Origin: Phytopythium helicoides
Lineage: Eukaryota > Oomycota > Peronosporomycetes > Pythiales > Pythiaceae
Assembly: GCA_024867545.1 (NCBI GenBank)
Contig: JANFNE010000020.1
Span: forward strand, 310,001 to 374,000
Reading direction: 5' to 3'
Length of the DNA: 64,000 nucleotides
The notes below the pieces were generated by a model. The model ran no database searches and was not told the DNA's origin. It saw only the letters and a list, made by a program, of their open reading frames with translations. Numbering within the stretch: position 1 is the first letter of the stretch; each line of letters starts with the position of its first letter. The position numbers and the translations under genes are program-made. Below are positions 45,542-55,675 of this stretch, piece after piece.

Positions 45542-45626
45542 GGCTCTTGCTTTTTCGCGCGCTTTCCTCGACAGAAGCGTTTTCTACCAATGAAAACCCT
45601 CTATTTCCAATATTTGACCAATCAGA
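45542..45626 (-). promoter_or_regulatory. WRNIP1 promoter with three CCAAT pentamers
   Basis: Between the WRNIP1 start and the K4 remnant, CCAAT occurs at 45587-45591, 45607-45611 and 45618-45622 (plus-strand reading; inverted relative to WRNIP1). Such clustering in 36 bp suggests an NF-Y/HAP-type promoter. By eye only. Confidence 0.4.
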
Positions 45627-48254
45627 TCACACGGGCGAGCCGCTCCACGCCTCGTCGTCCATGATGGCGAAGAGCTCGTGCTCCGGGTCCAGCAGCCTGC
45701 GGCTGAGTGCGCTGGGGTCGTTGAGCGCCACGTGAGTCGATGGGGGACGCGCCGAGTCGCCTCCGAGCCGCTTGTGTGCGCTCTGGCGCTGCTGGAGGCG
45801 CCTGGCGCGCGCTCTCCAGGCCCAGGAGCGCACAGGAACCGCCTGGTCGGCCAGCTCAAAGCCCTGGGCGAGTTGGCGGCATCTGCAGCGAGCGCGGGCG
45901 GTTGGGGAGCTACTGGCGCTGTTTTTGAGGTCGGAGGAGGCCGAAAAGCTGCGTGCGAGCGAGGAGAAGATGCCACTGGCTGGACGGACGAGAGCCCGAG
46001 GGCGTTGATGAGAAGCTGCGGTGCTGGCGACGGACCGGCGGAGGGGATGCACTTCATCTTCGGACGCGACGTCGGACGTGTCTTCTAGCAGAGCAACGGG
46101 CTGGCAGAAGCTGATGGCGTCGCTGTCGAAGAAGTATTTGCTGTCGCGCTCGAAGCCTCGAGAGTGAGAGGCGTGATGGAGAAAACCCGCGTCCATGAAG
46201 GCATTTCCGAGGCGAACAGGACTCGCCCAGCTGTGCGTCCACACCAAACAGCTTCTCCATTCTTGTGGCCACTTCTCGCCCCAAGAAAGCAGTCAGGTGC
46301 GCCGAATTTCTGAGCCGCAAGACCTCGAGTTAGAACTTCCTGAGCTGCTGCTGTATTGCGCACTCGTAGTGCTGATTTCCACAACGCCTTGTACGCGGTC
46401 AAAGTCGTCGCTCAGCTCGACCGCCAACGACGCCAACGTCTCCTCTTGGAGAGACTCCAATCCTGCCACCAACTGCTGCGCCGATGGTCGACAGTTCGGG
46501 TCCGGATGCCACCCCCACACAATCAAGTCACGTAGCTTGGGGTGCACATCGACATCAAACTCGGGTCGCCCACCTGCCAACACGCGCTCGAGCACTTGAA
46601 AGTGGTTCGAGTTGTCTCGCACTTCGACGTATTTGTTTCGCTGTGGGTAAAGAATGTCCCAGAGAGTGACGGCAAGCGAGTAAACGTCTGCTGCTTGTCC
46701 GTAGGCAGCGAGTCCCGAGCGTCCGCGGATCATCTCTGGAGGCATGTAGTCAACTGTTCCTGTGACCGTCATGATAGCAGCTGCATATTCACTGGATTCA
46801 CTCTCTTCCAAGCTAGATGAACGTGAAAATGTTGATTGCAATGATCTGTCTATGCCTTTTGCCGACGCTGACTCTGTAGTGGAAATCAGTGTGTGGGGGA
46901 GCTGTCTGGAATCTCCAAAATCTGTAAGCTTCACTGTGTCCCCGGCACTAACGAGAAAGTTGGCCGGTTTAACGTCGCGGTGAAGCATTGGAGGCGTAAA
47001 GCTGTGTAAATAGGCGATCGCACGTGTTACATCAAGCATGTAGCTGAGAAGAATACCGGTTGTGTGTTTCCGGCCCATTCTCCACAAGACTTGTTGGTGT
47101 TGACCAGCCATGACCTCTTCAAGGGTCCCTCGACAAAGCTCAACTATAAGGCATACTTGAGGTGGAAAAACACAGATACCGATGAATGACACTACGTTCG
47201 GGTGACGAAGTGATGCACTCAGCGCTGCTTCGTGCGAGAACTCAGCGATAGTGTGCTCCGAAAATGCTCGTGGAGTGTACATTTTGATTGCAACTGGTAC
47301 TGATGCGCGCAGCTCACCGGAATAGATTACTGAGCTCGATCCAACACCAATTTGGCATCCAATGTTGAGGTGCGCAAAGTCGATGACGTATTTCCGGTGC
47401 ATCTCAATGAGATGATGAATCCCTGCCGACGAAATGTGATCTTGTATTGGCTGATTCTGCAGTTGAGTGAGATTGATACCAATGCCTCCCGCTGTGCAAA
47501 TGCGCTCCCCCATTCCTCGCCAGAATTCGGTATCCGCGCGTAGCAATCGCCAAACGAGAGGTGGGCATGCTAAGCTCCAGAGTAGCGTGGTCCATCCCAG
47601 AAGCGCGTTCAACACTGGAACGGAACCGCTTGAAGTTACTGCAGTGCTTGTAAGCAATAATGCGTGATACACAATGACGAAAACGCAGTAGTGGCGATAG
47701 AGCGCTTGCTTGCACGAGTTGGAGGTCTGAGAAAAGCATACACGTACAATACGAGAACCAAACTGCGAGTCGGAGCCTGAATCCAGAAGAAAGCTGACGA
47801 GTCGAGTTGCGGGTCCAACAGATCCACGACCCACACGACTATGATAGTGTACGTTGCAAGCACCTAGCGAGAGCATTGAGCTTCTGGCCACCGCGGGAAG
47901 TGACACGCTCTTCTGCAGCAGGAAAACCACTACCAGTGCAAAGACAAACTGTCGGCCCCCGTACATGAGCTCGCCTTCTAGTCGGGGAATAGTTGTGGTG
48001 AACAACTTGATGCGTAATGCAATCGAGAAGAAGAGTGCATAGCATCCTGTCACGAGGCATAATATCCAGAGCAGAGGTTCATACGCGGGTAGGATTAGCC
48101 GTGCAGCAGCGCGAGCGTCACCCCGAGTCGCCCCAGCGCGAGTGACGCGTAAGTAGACAATGAGCGATAAGCACAACGAGCAAGTGGCTGCATGCCCCAC
48201 GAGCGCGAGGATCTGGTTCCAGAAGATCCGCTCTCTCGCGATCGTCTTCGACAT
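45627..48254 (-). pseudogene. K4: disrupted 7TM-kinase-DEP gene
   Basis: The same architecture as its neighbours can be followed from ATG 48254 to a stop at 45627, but in several frames. A shift near 47866 puts TM4-TM5 (LATYTIIVVWVVDLL ... LRPPTRASKRS) into another frame, and a shift near 47696 restores the first. The kinase is then intact: GVGSSSVIY, VAIK, HRDVKPAN, DFGDS, and PPE in place of APE. Near 46310 the frame is lost again (stop after SEIRRT), and the DEP start (FLGREVATRMEKLF) lies in a second frame. From about 46230 the DEP remainder (VRLGNAFMDAGFLHHASHS) and the tail CRCRQLAQGFEL lie in a third. At least four indels make this a pseudogene or a poorly sequenced gene. The lobe region 46396-46745 is nearly identical to K5. 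Confidence 0.72.
46396..46745 (-). repeat. Gene-conversion-like tract, K4 copy
   Basis: This 350-nt block of the kinase C-lobe matches 49509-49858 in K5 without a gap and with about 16 mismatches counted by eye (about 95%). Flanking kinase and DEP coding sequence is far more diverged. Confidence 0.75.
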
Positions 48255-48715
48255 CCCTGGCGCTGATTATGGGCCACAAGGCACGAAGAACGCGTGTAGA
48301 TCTGTTTTGGTTCCTCGACGGGCACCGAATGTGCCGATGCCTTTTGGCTCCGCAGTTGAACTTAAAGCCAATTGGCGGCGTTCTTCGTGGCGTTTCACCG
48401 AAGAAAATGCATAGCAACGACGCAATGTGGTGGTTTCAGAGCCCTTCTTGATGTTCTACGTTGTGGCGCATCATGCCATCCACTAAGCAAAGTTGCACGG
48501 CCGTCGCTAATCGGCGGGGTGACAGACAAACGACACGAACGCTTGCAGTGACGGAATGACAAATGCGCGTTTACACGTACCAGGCTTTTTACGAATACGA
48601 TAGCAAATTCACGAACATAGCTACTGCCATAAATTGTTTCATTGATGGGACTCAACGACAAGCAAACATCTAGGCGGCAGGGGTAACCGCATGATCGTAT
48701 ACATCACTTCCGTCT
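48255..48715. other. Intergenic between K4 and K5 tail
   Basis: These 461 bp hold no frame with family resemblance. They should include the K4 promoter and the K5 3' UTR. Confidence 0.35.
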
Positions 48716-49057
48716 CTAGACTGCGTGGTGATCTTCTGCTAGAAGCTTGCGCATAAGCATGTCCTCATCCTCTTCAGATATAGCCTGCGAGCTGACACCA
48801 AAGCGGTGAACGCGTTCGTGCCGCGCTCTCTGAGCGTCTGGTGACTTTCGGGGAATCTCCAACCGCTGGCCTAGCCGCCTGCATGCACATTTCCCCATGT
48901 AGTACTCGTAGCACCCCTTTCCGGCGTTGCGACGAGGTCCAGCAGAAGAAGTGACACTTGAAAATGTCGATGCTATCGAGACATCAAACCCGATCGGCTT
49001 CGATTCGTCTGTGGCTGGGGTGTTTTTGGTTGTGACAAACCAATCCGATCTGACACT
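48716..49057 (-). other. Open in-frame extension after the K5 TGA
   Basis: In the same frame as K5 and directly after its TGA (49058-49060), 113 codons stay open to a stop at 48716. They include MGKCACRRLGQRLEIPRKS, the conserved Cys-X-Cys tail found in every paralogue, and an acidic end. The stretch is therefore former or still-used K5 coding sequence. An intron removing the TGA was tested by eye: the only 64-nt GT-AG candidate (49050-49113) breaks the frame. Confidence 0.65.
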
Positions 49058-51424
49058 TCATATTGATATTGCGGTGTCGTGATCATCTTCCGTCGTCATC
49101 ATCAGCGACTGACGGAGAAAAAGAGGTCTCGCTGCCGGATTCGAGTCATCAAAGGCACATTTCTCTTCAAGCATTGCCACGGGCTGGTTAAATTGGATGG
49201 CTTCACTGTCAAAGAAGTATGTGAAGGCACCGCTGCACTCGAAGTTCTGCGAGTGGGACGCGTGATGAAGAAAGCCCGCATCCATTAATGCATGTCCAAG
49301 GCGAATCCCTTCTCCACTCTGCGGATCGACATCGAACATTGCCTCCATCCGCTCCACCATAAATTCTCCTGTGAAGCAGTGATCAGCAGGCTCCATTTTT
49401 GGCGGTGGCTGTGGAGGAACGCTTGATGATGCATTGCTCAACACTTCCAAACTATGCAAACTGATGGACACGTGCTGATCATCGTCGACACCAGAAGCAG
49501 CTGTTGCTCGGTCAAAGTCGTCGCTCAGCTCGACCGCCAACGACGCCAACGTCTCCTCTTGGAGAGACTCCAACCCGGCCACCAACTGCTGCGCCGACGG
49601 GCGACAGTTCGGATCCGGATGCCACCCCCACACAATTAAGTCCCGGAGCTTGGGGTGAACATCGACATCAAACTCGGGTCGTCCACCTGCCAACACACGC
49701 TCGAGCACTTGAAAGTGGTTCGAGTTGTCTCGCACCTCGGCATATTTGTTTCGCTGTGGGTAAAGAATGTCCCAGAGAGTGACAGCAAGCGAGTAAACGT
49801 CTGCTGCTTGTCCGTAGGCAGCGAGTCCCGAGCGTCCTCGGATCATCTCTGGAGGCATATAATGGACTGTGCCAGTAACTGTCATCATGGCGACGGGAGT
49901 CACTGGAGCAGGAGTTGACACAGTTGGAAGATGTGACCTGCCCGAAATGCATTCATCGATGGAATGGTATAGTTGTTCTTGCTGAGTCTCGGTAAAGTAG
50001 TGTGCAGGTACTTGTTGACGAGGAAGCTGCCTGGACTCGCCGAAGTCTGCAAGTTTGATGTTATTGTCAACATCAACAAGAAAGTTGGCAGGCTTGAGAT
50101 CCCGATGCAGCAGCGGTGGCGAAAAACTGTGCAGATATGCAACTGCTCGCGCCGCGTCGAGCATATATGCGGTTCGCAAGAGCGCTTGCGCGTCTGCTTT
50201 CTCGTGACTATGCAGTCTTTGAGTAGCCGGAGGCCGATGAGCTTGGGCAAATAACAAGTCCTCAAGACTGGCCTTGCAGAGCTCAGCTACGAGGCTAATT
50301 GTTGGTGGGCTCACGCACATTCCAATAAACTCCACAATGTTCGGGTGGTGCAACGTTGCGCAGAATGCAGCTTCATGTGAAAATTGGGCCACAGTCTCTT
50401 CATTAAAAATTCTTGGAGTGTACGTTTTGATGGCTACTGGACGTTGGGACTTCAATACGCCTGAAAAGACGACAGCGCTAGCACCAACACCAATGCGCGA
50501 CTTGACTTCGAGGTGAGCAAAGTCGATAATGTACTTTCGATGCATCTCGATTAGGACGTGGAGTCCATGGGATGAAAGATGCTCGTTAATTGCACGTCGC
50601 TGGCGATAGCTGGCCTGCAGCGTACACGCTCGTTGACCCATACCGCGCCAGTACTCCGTGTCTGATCGCAGCACGTGCCAAATCCACAGCGGGCAAAGTG
50701 ACCCCCACACAATTACGGTGCACGAGAACACGTCAGACGCAGTCGAAGCAACATTGTAGTGTGAGATCGTTGAAGAAGTCATGATGATGGCGTGATACAG
50801 CGCAACATACAAGCAGTATGCGCGCAGGGACCGAACGCTTGCTCGAGACGGCGGCTTGCAGAACACGTAGCCGTATAGAATGAGAAGTAGTCGACGGCAC
50901 GAGACCGTGATCCAGTATGCTGTGTTCGAGGTCGGCTCGTAATAGTAAGATAACACGAACACAATGGGCAGCGTGTACGACGAGAGCAGCATCGAAAATA
51001 CGATCGTTCTTCGGAGAGCTGGCATGGAGACACTCTTCTGGAGAATGAAGACGATCACCGTGACGAAGACGAACTGCCGGCCGGCGTAGTAGACCTCACT
51101 GTCGAATGCGGGTAAGTGGGTCGTGTAGCGCTTGATGGACAGCGCGATGGCCGTATAGATGGCAAATCCGGCGGTCTCGAGCGCCAACAGGAACAGCAAC
51201 GGCTCGTACGCCGGGAGAATGAGCTTTCTCGCTGCTCTCTCGTCTCCACGAAATGCCACATGCCGGTTGAGCCGCAGGTAGCAGATTAGCAGGATGCACA
51301 GCCCGCTCATGATCGAGTACCCCGTGAGCGCCAGCACCTGAACCCAGAACATGCTGGCCGATGTGTTGGCCGATGCCGCGTCCGGCGTCGTCACAGACAT
51401 CGTCGAAGAAGACAACGACGACAT
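49058..51424 (-). CDS. K5: 7TM-TKL kinase-DEP receptor-like protein
   Basis: 788 aa from ATG 51424 to a TGA at 49058. The 7TM module (VLALTGYSIMSGLCILLICYL to LWIWHVLRSDTEYWRGMG) carries a divergent linker (HVLRSDT). The kinase has IGVGASAVVF, VAIK, HRDLKPAN and DFGES. The activation segment ends YMPPE, as in K4, instead of APE. A DEP-like domain follows (GEFMVERMEAMFDV...IRLGHALMDAGFLHH). The product stops before the Cys-X-Cys tail, which remains open in frame beyond the TGA (48716-49057). So the annotated protein is either recently truncated, made longer by readthrough, or the TGA is an error. Part of the kinase C-lobe (49509-49858) is shared almost exactly with K4. Confidence 0.8.
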   Translation of the reverse strand: MSSLSSSTMSVTTPDAASANTSASMFWVQVLALTGYSIMSGLCILLICYLRLNRHVAFRGDERAARKLILPAYEPLLFLLALETAGFAIYTAIALSIKRYTTHLPAFDSEVYYAGRQFVFVTVIVFILQKSVSMPALRRTIVFSMLLSSYTLPIVFVLSYYYEPTSNTAYWITVSCRRLLLILYGYVFCKPPSRASVRSLRAYCLYVALYHAIIMTSSTISHYNVASTASDVFSCTVIVWGSLCPLWIWHVLRSDTEYWRGMGQRACTLQASYRQRRAINEHLSSHGLHVLIEMHRKYIIDFAHLEVKSRIGVGASAVVFSGVLKSQRPVAIKTYTPRIFNEETVAQFSHEAAFCATLHHPNIVEFIGMCVSPPTISLVAELCKASLEDLLFAQAHRPPATQRLHSHEKADAQALLRTAYMLDAARAVAYLHSFSPPLLHRDLKPANFLVDVDNNIKLADFGESRQLPRQQVPAHYFTETQQEQLYHSIDECISGRSHLPTVSTPAPVTPVAMMTVTGTVHYMPPEMIRGRSGLAAYGQAADVYSLAVTLWDILYPQRNKYAEVRDNSNHFQVLERVLAGGRPEFDVDVHPKLRDLIVWGWHPDPNCRPSAQQLVAGLESLQEETLASLAVELSDDFDRATAASGVDDDQHVSISLHSLEVLSNASSSVPPQPPPKMEPADHCFTGEFMVERMEAMFDVDPQSGEGIRLGHALMDAGFLHHASHSQNFECSGAFTYFFDSEAIQFNQPVAMLEEKCAFDDSNPAARPLFLRQSLMMTTEDDHDTAISI
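49509..49858 (-). repeat. Gene-conversion-like tract, K5 copy
   Basis: Partner of 46396-46745. It covers the kinase C-lobe from MIRGRSGLAAYG to SLAVELSDDFDR; those residues are the same in K4 apart from the alanine/valine difference near KYxEV. Identity falls sharply on both sides. Confidence 0.75.
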
Positions 51425-52526
51425 CCTCGTCGCCGTGTTAAGTCGACGAGTCAGTAGCGGCGCTAGACCCGAAGGTTCGAAATCGCGAATGCTCGCCGTC
51501 GCCGCGGTGACTCGCCTACCTGCAGCTGCTTCAGCGTTCTAGCTGGCGAAACGCCCTGCTGCTCTCTCGCAGCTGCTGAAGTACAGAGAGCTGCTCATGC
51601 TGTTGCATGCTATTCCCAGCAGGGTTCTTTCTGTAATTCTCCTCTGGCCGCCGCCGCCCAGGGAGTAAAACGGACGCTGCACCCCCACCAAGGCGCCTCA
51701 GCTCTACTATAAGCAGCGTGTCACGCATCTGACAGGCGCGTGCGCGTGCTAAGTCGAGCTTTGCTTGCGGCGAGTCTTACGTGGCGGCCTTATGCTGGAA
51801 AGGCTGTCTCGGAAAGTCTCTCGGCGCGCTTCCACGAAAAACTGAACCGCTTTTCTTCAGCCTTTTTTTCCGTTGCGCTTGCCATTCTTTCTCCGCCTGC
51901 TTGTAAAGTGCTTGCTTGCTGTCGATCCGTCGCGACTGGTTTTGTGGCTGCATGTTCCGACACCATCGCCAGCGCTCCGCCGAGCATCTTAGACGCCCAC
52001 GGGAAATGTTATTTCTCGCTCTGCCTGCATGGACAAGTCAAGCCACAGGAAACAGCCCATGACACCACCACCGACTCGCTAGAGACTCAGCAAGCGCTTG
52101 GTGTCGCCAGCCAGCAGCGGCCCTACGCTGTTCAGAGACTGAAACCACTCGCTTGCCAAATCGCTTACGCATGCCGTTCGTTCGCGTTCTAGCATTGCGA
52201 CTACTGCGTTCGCGTGTGTTCCTCAAGTCACCCTGTCCTACCCAACCAAACACACAAGAATCCCTTCCGGAATGCAACCAGACCAGCGTTATCCTCGCGA
52301 TTTCCTTTGAAGGATCGAAGTTTTCACTGAGCTTGCCATTTGCTCTCACGGCACAGCATGAATGAAAGGAGCCATGCAGCACTATCGATTCAAGGCGAAA
52401 CCCCGGCGAAGAGAGGTGCTGGACAAACCTCGCGAACGGATCGACGTTCCGCTCGTGGGAGCCGTTGAAAGTTTTTGAAGAAACGCCACCCCGCGTATAA
52501 TTTTTGTTATAGTATCGAATCGAATC
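51425..52526. other. Intergenic, upstream of K5
   Basis: This 1.1-kb interval contains one plus-strand frame of 150 codons (51740-52192) and scattered shorter ones. The translation is Cys/Ser/Ala-rich without a domain or signal peptide that I trust. I call no gene here. Confidence 0.35.
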
Positions 52527-53558
52527 CTACACCATCGCGGTGGCGGTAATGACTGCGCCAGCAAGCATCAACGACGCAGTGAGGGGGACACGGCCAATCG
52601 ATCCAGCAGAGTTGCTCCCACTGCCATCGCCGACCTTTGCGTTCCCGGTGGAGCTAGAGTCGTCGTCGTCTTCGTCTTCGTCAATGTCGATCTCCTTAGT
52701 GCACTGGAGACCCTCCCAGCCGTCGTCACACTCGCAAGTTCCCTCGAGGCCACATGTGCCGTGGGAGTTACAGGCCGCTGAAGAAGAGGGGTCGCACTCA
52801 GAGCACTGGTTGCCTGTCGTGCCTTCTGCGCACTCGCACTCGTTGGTCGTAAGGTTGCAGACGCCGGTGGCGCACTGGCCAGGCAACTGGCACTTGTTGG
52901 ACTCGATGCCGTCGCAATACGTTCCATTGTACCCAACGTTGCAGCGGCAGGCGTACTCAAGCGAGCCCGTGGTCTCTGGCAGACAGGTTCCCTGGCCGCT
53001 GCAAAGCAGGCTCGAGGTGCTGTTGGCACCCGTGTTGACGCATCCAGAGACGGCCGCAGCGGACGTGTCGAGCGTGTCGGCCAGGTCGTCGGCATCGTCG
53101 TCACCGAACAGCACCTCCAGAGTCGACACGTCAAAGTCGACGCATCCGTAGATCACATCAATCGAGTTGCCGTCGTGGTCCTTGGCGCCGCTGACGCAGA
53201 TGAGCTCTCCCTCGACGCTCGACCCCGTCGGGTCCTTGGCACAGTCTTCGGCTGGCTTGTACGTGCACAGACTGCTAATCTGGTTGTACGGCGACACCCA
53301 CGAAGAGAAGGTTGGGCACATGCCGGGGTACTGGCCCGAGCACACGTCGGTGTCTGCCTCCTTTGGCAAGCATTGCTTCACCGTATCTGTGTCTGCACGC
53401 GTCGTCTGGAGAGCGATGCAGTCGTATCCCTCGGCTGTGCAGTCTTCTGTGTCCTCGCAGATACCGGGACGGTCTTCATCATCATCTTCAGCACGCACAG
53501 CAGCCTCCTTAAAGACGGCAATGGCCGCAAGCACAGCGACAAGTCTCCAGGCTTTCAT
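52527..53558 (-). CDS. Secreted EGF-like protein, probable GPI anchor
   Basis: Single exon, 343 aa. Residues 1-23 are a signal peptide (MKAWRLVAVLAAIAVFKEAA). The next 130 residues are Cys-rich and acidic. From about 180 on, EGF-like modules appear: CSGQGTCLPETTGSLEYACR, CNVGYNGTYC, CATGVCNLTTNECECAEGTT and CNSHGTCGLEGTCECDDGW. Several Asn-X-Ser/Thr sites are present. After an Asp/Glu-rich spacer (IDIDEDEDDDD), the protein ends with GSGSNSAGSIG and a hydrophobic tail (VPLTASLMLAGAVITATAMV) typical of a GPI-attachment signal. It is likely displayed on the cell surface or wall. Oomycetes encode many EGF-domain surface proteins; the partner is unknown. I see no evidence for toxin activity. Confidence 0.75.
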   Translation of the reverse strand: MKAWRLVAVLAAIAVFKEAAVRAEDDDEDRPGICEDTEDCTAEGYDCIALQTTRADTDTVKQCLPKEADTDVCSGQYPGMCPTFSSWVSPYNQISSLCTYKPAEDCAKDPTGSSVEGELICVSGAKDHDGNSIDVIYGCVDFDVSTLEVLFGDDDADDLADTLDTSAAAVSGCVNTGANSTSSLLCSGQGTCLPETTGSLEYACRCNVGYNGTYCDGIESNKCQLPGQCATGVCNLTTNECECAEGTTGNQCSECDPSSSAACNSHGTCGLEGTCECDDGWEGLQCTKEIDIDEDEDDDDSSSTGNAKVGDGSGSNSAGSIGRVPLTASLMLAGAVITATAMV

Positions 53559-54083
53559 CGTTTCGATGGCGATGACAACAACAGCTAAAATAGCAGAATG
53601 AGAAGCTCGAGCAGACTAGCTGGTCTGCTCCAGCTCTCCTCGACAAGAGGATACTCTACTTGGCCATCAGGGACCTCGAGGGGCCACGAGCGCTAGAAGC
53701 AGGTGGTGCGTGTCGCCATTGTCGGCCAAACGACGTGTTGTTGGAAGATCCAGGTGGCGCGATTGACGGCCTTCAACACAACGACTAATGGGGTGATTAA
53801 ACCTCTGATTTTGGATAATAGAGAGACTCGTCGAACACATATTCATGATAACGACATAGTGAGGAAACCCTTTGAAGTTTATTTTGTGCGGTTGTGGCGT
53901 TTAAGACGCGACGAGATCGCGGCAAACGATGCTTCAATGACGGTGCTCCACGATGGCCATCACGCAGCGACAGGCGTCGCCCAAAGAGATGTAGCCTTAT
54001 TGCACCGCCGTTGCCAACGTTTCGTTGCATTGACGTGTGAATAGAAAAGCTCGCCTCGACAGCACAACCCGCCACGTCAGATC
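53559..54083. other. Intergenic, EGF protein start to DXO end
   Basis: These 525 bp carry short frames on both strands without family resemblance. They should hold the EGF-protein promoter and the DXO 3' UTR. Confidence 0.35.
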
Positions 54084-55589
54084 TCAGTGCGCTGGCAGAA
54101 ACGAGCTTTCACCAATAGACTCTGCCATCTCGACAACATGTTGTCGCGGCCAATAAGACACAGTGTACACGAGTCCTTCTTCAGCAGTGTCGTATATCCA
54201 GTCCAGTAGCATCTTGGTAAAGTTCACGCACACGTTCGGCGACTGAGAGATACCATTCCAAACATAATCATGAGAAAAATGTAAATCACTATGGAATGGT
54301 TCATGATCGCAAGGCTTTGATACTCACCCAGTACTTGCGGCCAAACGAAGGCAAGTCGGCAGTCCTGAACACTTGAAGCTTCCTTAGTACGAAGTTGTCA
54401 TCCCGGAAGCCGCACACGATCTTCGGTGTGCCCACCAAATACGACTGAATCCAGAACGCGAGTAGCTTAAAGCGCTCGAACACGTAGCGGTCCTTCTCTC
54501 GCTCGAGCAGGCGGAACGTCTTGAGCTCAACGTACTCTTGTGACTGCTTAACCTGCGTCTCCTCAGCATAGCAATCTATCTCAGCTGCCACAAGCAGCGA
54601 TTTGCCTCCAAGTGTGAGCGCAGAAATGCTGCAAAACTCACTATCTTCATTCACGTGCCGGTCGCTTGTGCTCGAGCCTTCGTTTTCGTTTCTGCCTCCT
54701 TGTAGAGGATGAGTGGCATAGAGCTCAAATCGACGACCGGCGTAAGCCCCACGCCTCTGGTTCACGTGCGGATTCCTGTTGCTTTCGATTTCTTGTTGGG
54801 TCCGGCGAACATCAAGGTAAACACAACCATCGCGCTTCTCCATTGCGAACACCCATTCGCTGTTTGTATTGTATGGCGTCTGTCAATCCACACCCCCGTT
54901 GTCAGAGCGGGCATCACATTGCATCTCAGCCACGCAAATACCTACGCCCATAATTTTGTTCAGGTTGTTGCGGAACGTCACGAAGTGCGGGCGCTTGCCT
55001 TCCTCCACCCCGACTTGGAAATGGCAAATTGTGTCGAGGTATGGCCCCAACGGCGCGGGGGGAGCGCTCGGATCGGCCTCGTCCTTGGAAACGTAGCCCG
55101 AGAATCCCTCCAAGAGATCCACACCGACCTATTCTCTCAGCAGCCATACACACCAATAAGGGCTCCTGAGCTCTATGACTCAGTCAATTGGTAAACTCCC
55201 ACCTTGGGCTCCTTGTATCTCGCCTGGACATGACAATTTTCGCGTCAATCGCATGCTGAGTGTGTGGGTTGGTACCTCAAAGTGTTCCTCACCAGGTTCG
55301 ACCGGTCGAAGCTCACTTGTCCAGGGCCAGACTTGCTGAACCACGCGACCTCCCTCGGCTGCAGCGACAGCAGCGTCAGCCTCTACTCGCTCAATCAAAG
55401 CCCAAGCCAAGAATTCCGCGCCTGAGACGGGAGACCAGTCGCCTCGCGCCGCTGCAGCTCTTCCACCCGAGGCACACGGAGCTCACAGACGCCTCCGCCT
55501 CGAGCAGACGAAGCAGCCGCTTGGGCCTCGCGCGGCCATTGGCGGCGCCGCCAGTCGCCCGCGCCGCCCTCGCGGTCGCGCTTGGCCAT
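54084..55589 (-). CDS. DXO: DXO/Rai1 decapping exoribonuclease
   Basis: I assembled six exons: 55464..55589, 55293..55358, 55203..55223, 54946..55128, 54328..54879 and 54084..54242. They give about 368 aa, near the family's 380-400. DXO/Rai1 removes incomplete or non-canonical mRNA caps and degrades the RNA. Family signals in order are REVAWFS, FDRSNL and DLLEGF. PYLDTICHF follows, then IMG-TPY (joined across an intron) and GRRFELYATH. Next are EIDCYAEET, the catalytic EYVELKT, FKLLAFWIQSYLVGTPKIVCGFR and NVCVNF. Exon 3 is a 21-nt micro-exon. The first exon and its 105-nt intron are the least certain part; the catalytic residues all lie in well supported exons. Confidence 0.75.
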
Positions 55590-55675
55590 CACTGCAACGA
55601 AGTAGCTCTTTGATGAAGTGATGTATTTGTTGTTTTTGAATGGTATTGGATTTGCTAATGCAGTACATCAACGGG

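Noticed and set aside
49050..49113. Possible 64-nt intron removing the K5 TGA
   Set aside because: GT...CAG ends are present, but 64 nt shifts the frame and loses the conserved tail.
51740..52192. 150-codon plus-strand frame upstream of K5
   Set aside because: Cys/Ser/Ala-rich, no domain, no convincing signal peptide or paralogue; kept only as a remark.
52527..53558. Secreted effector or toxin reading of the Cys-rich protein
   Set aside because: The EGF spacing and C-terminal GPI-type signal point to a surface protein; no RxLR, LxLFLAK or toxin pattern is seen.
53703..54044. 113-codon plus-strand frame between the EGF protein and DXO
   Set aside because: No family resemblance; begins and ends within likely UTR and promoter sequence.
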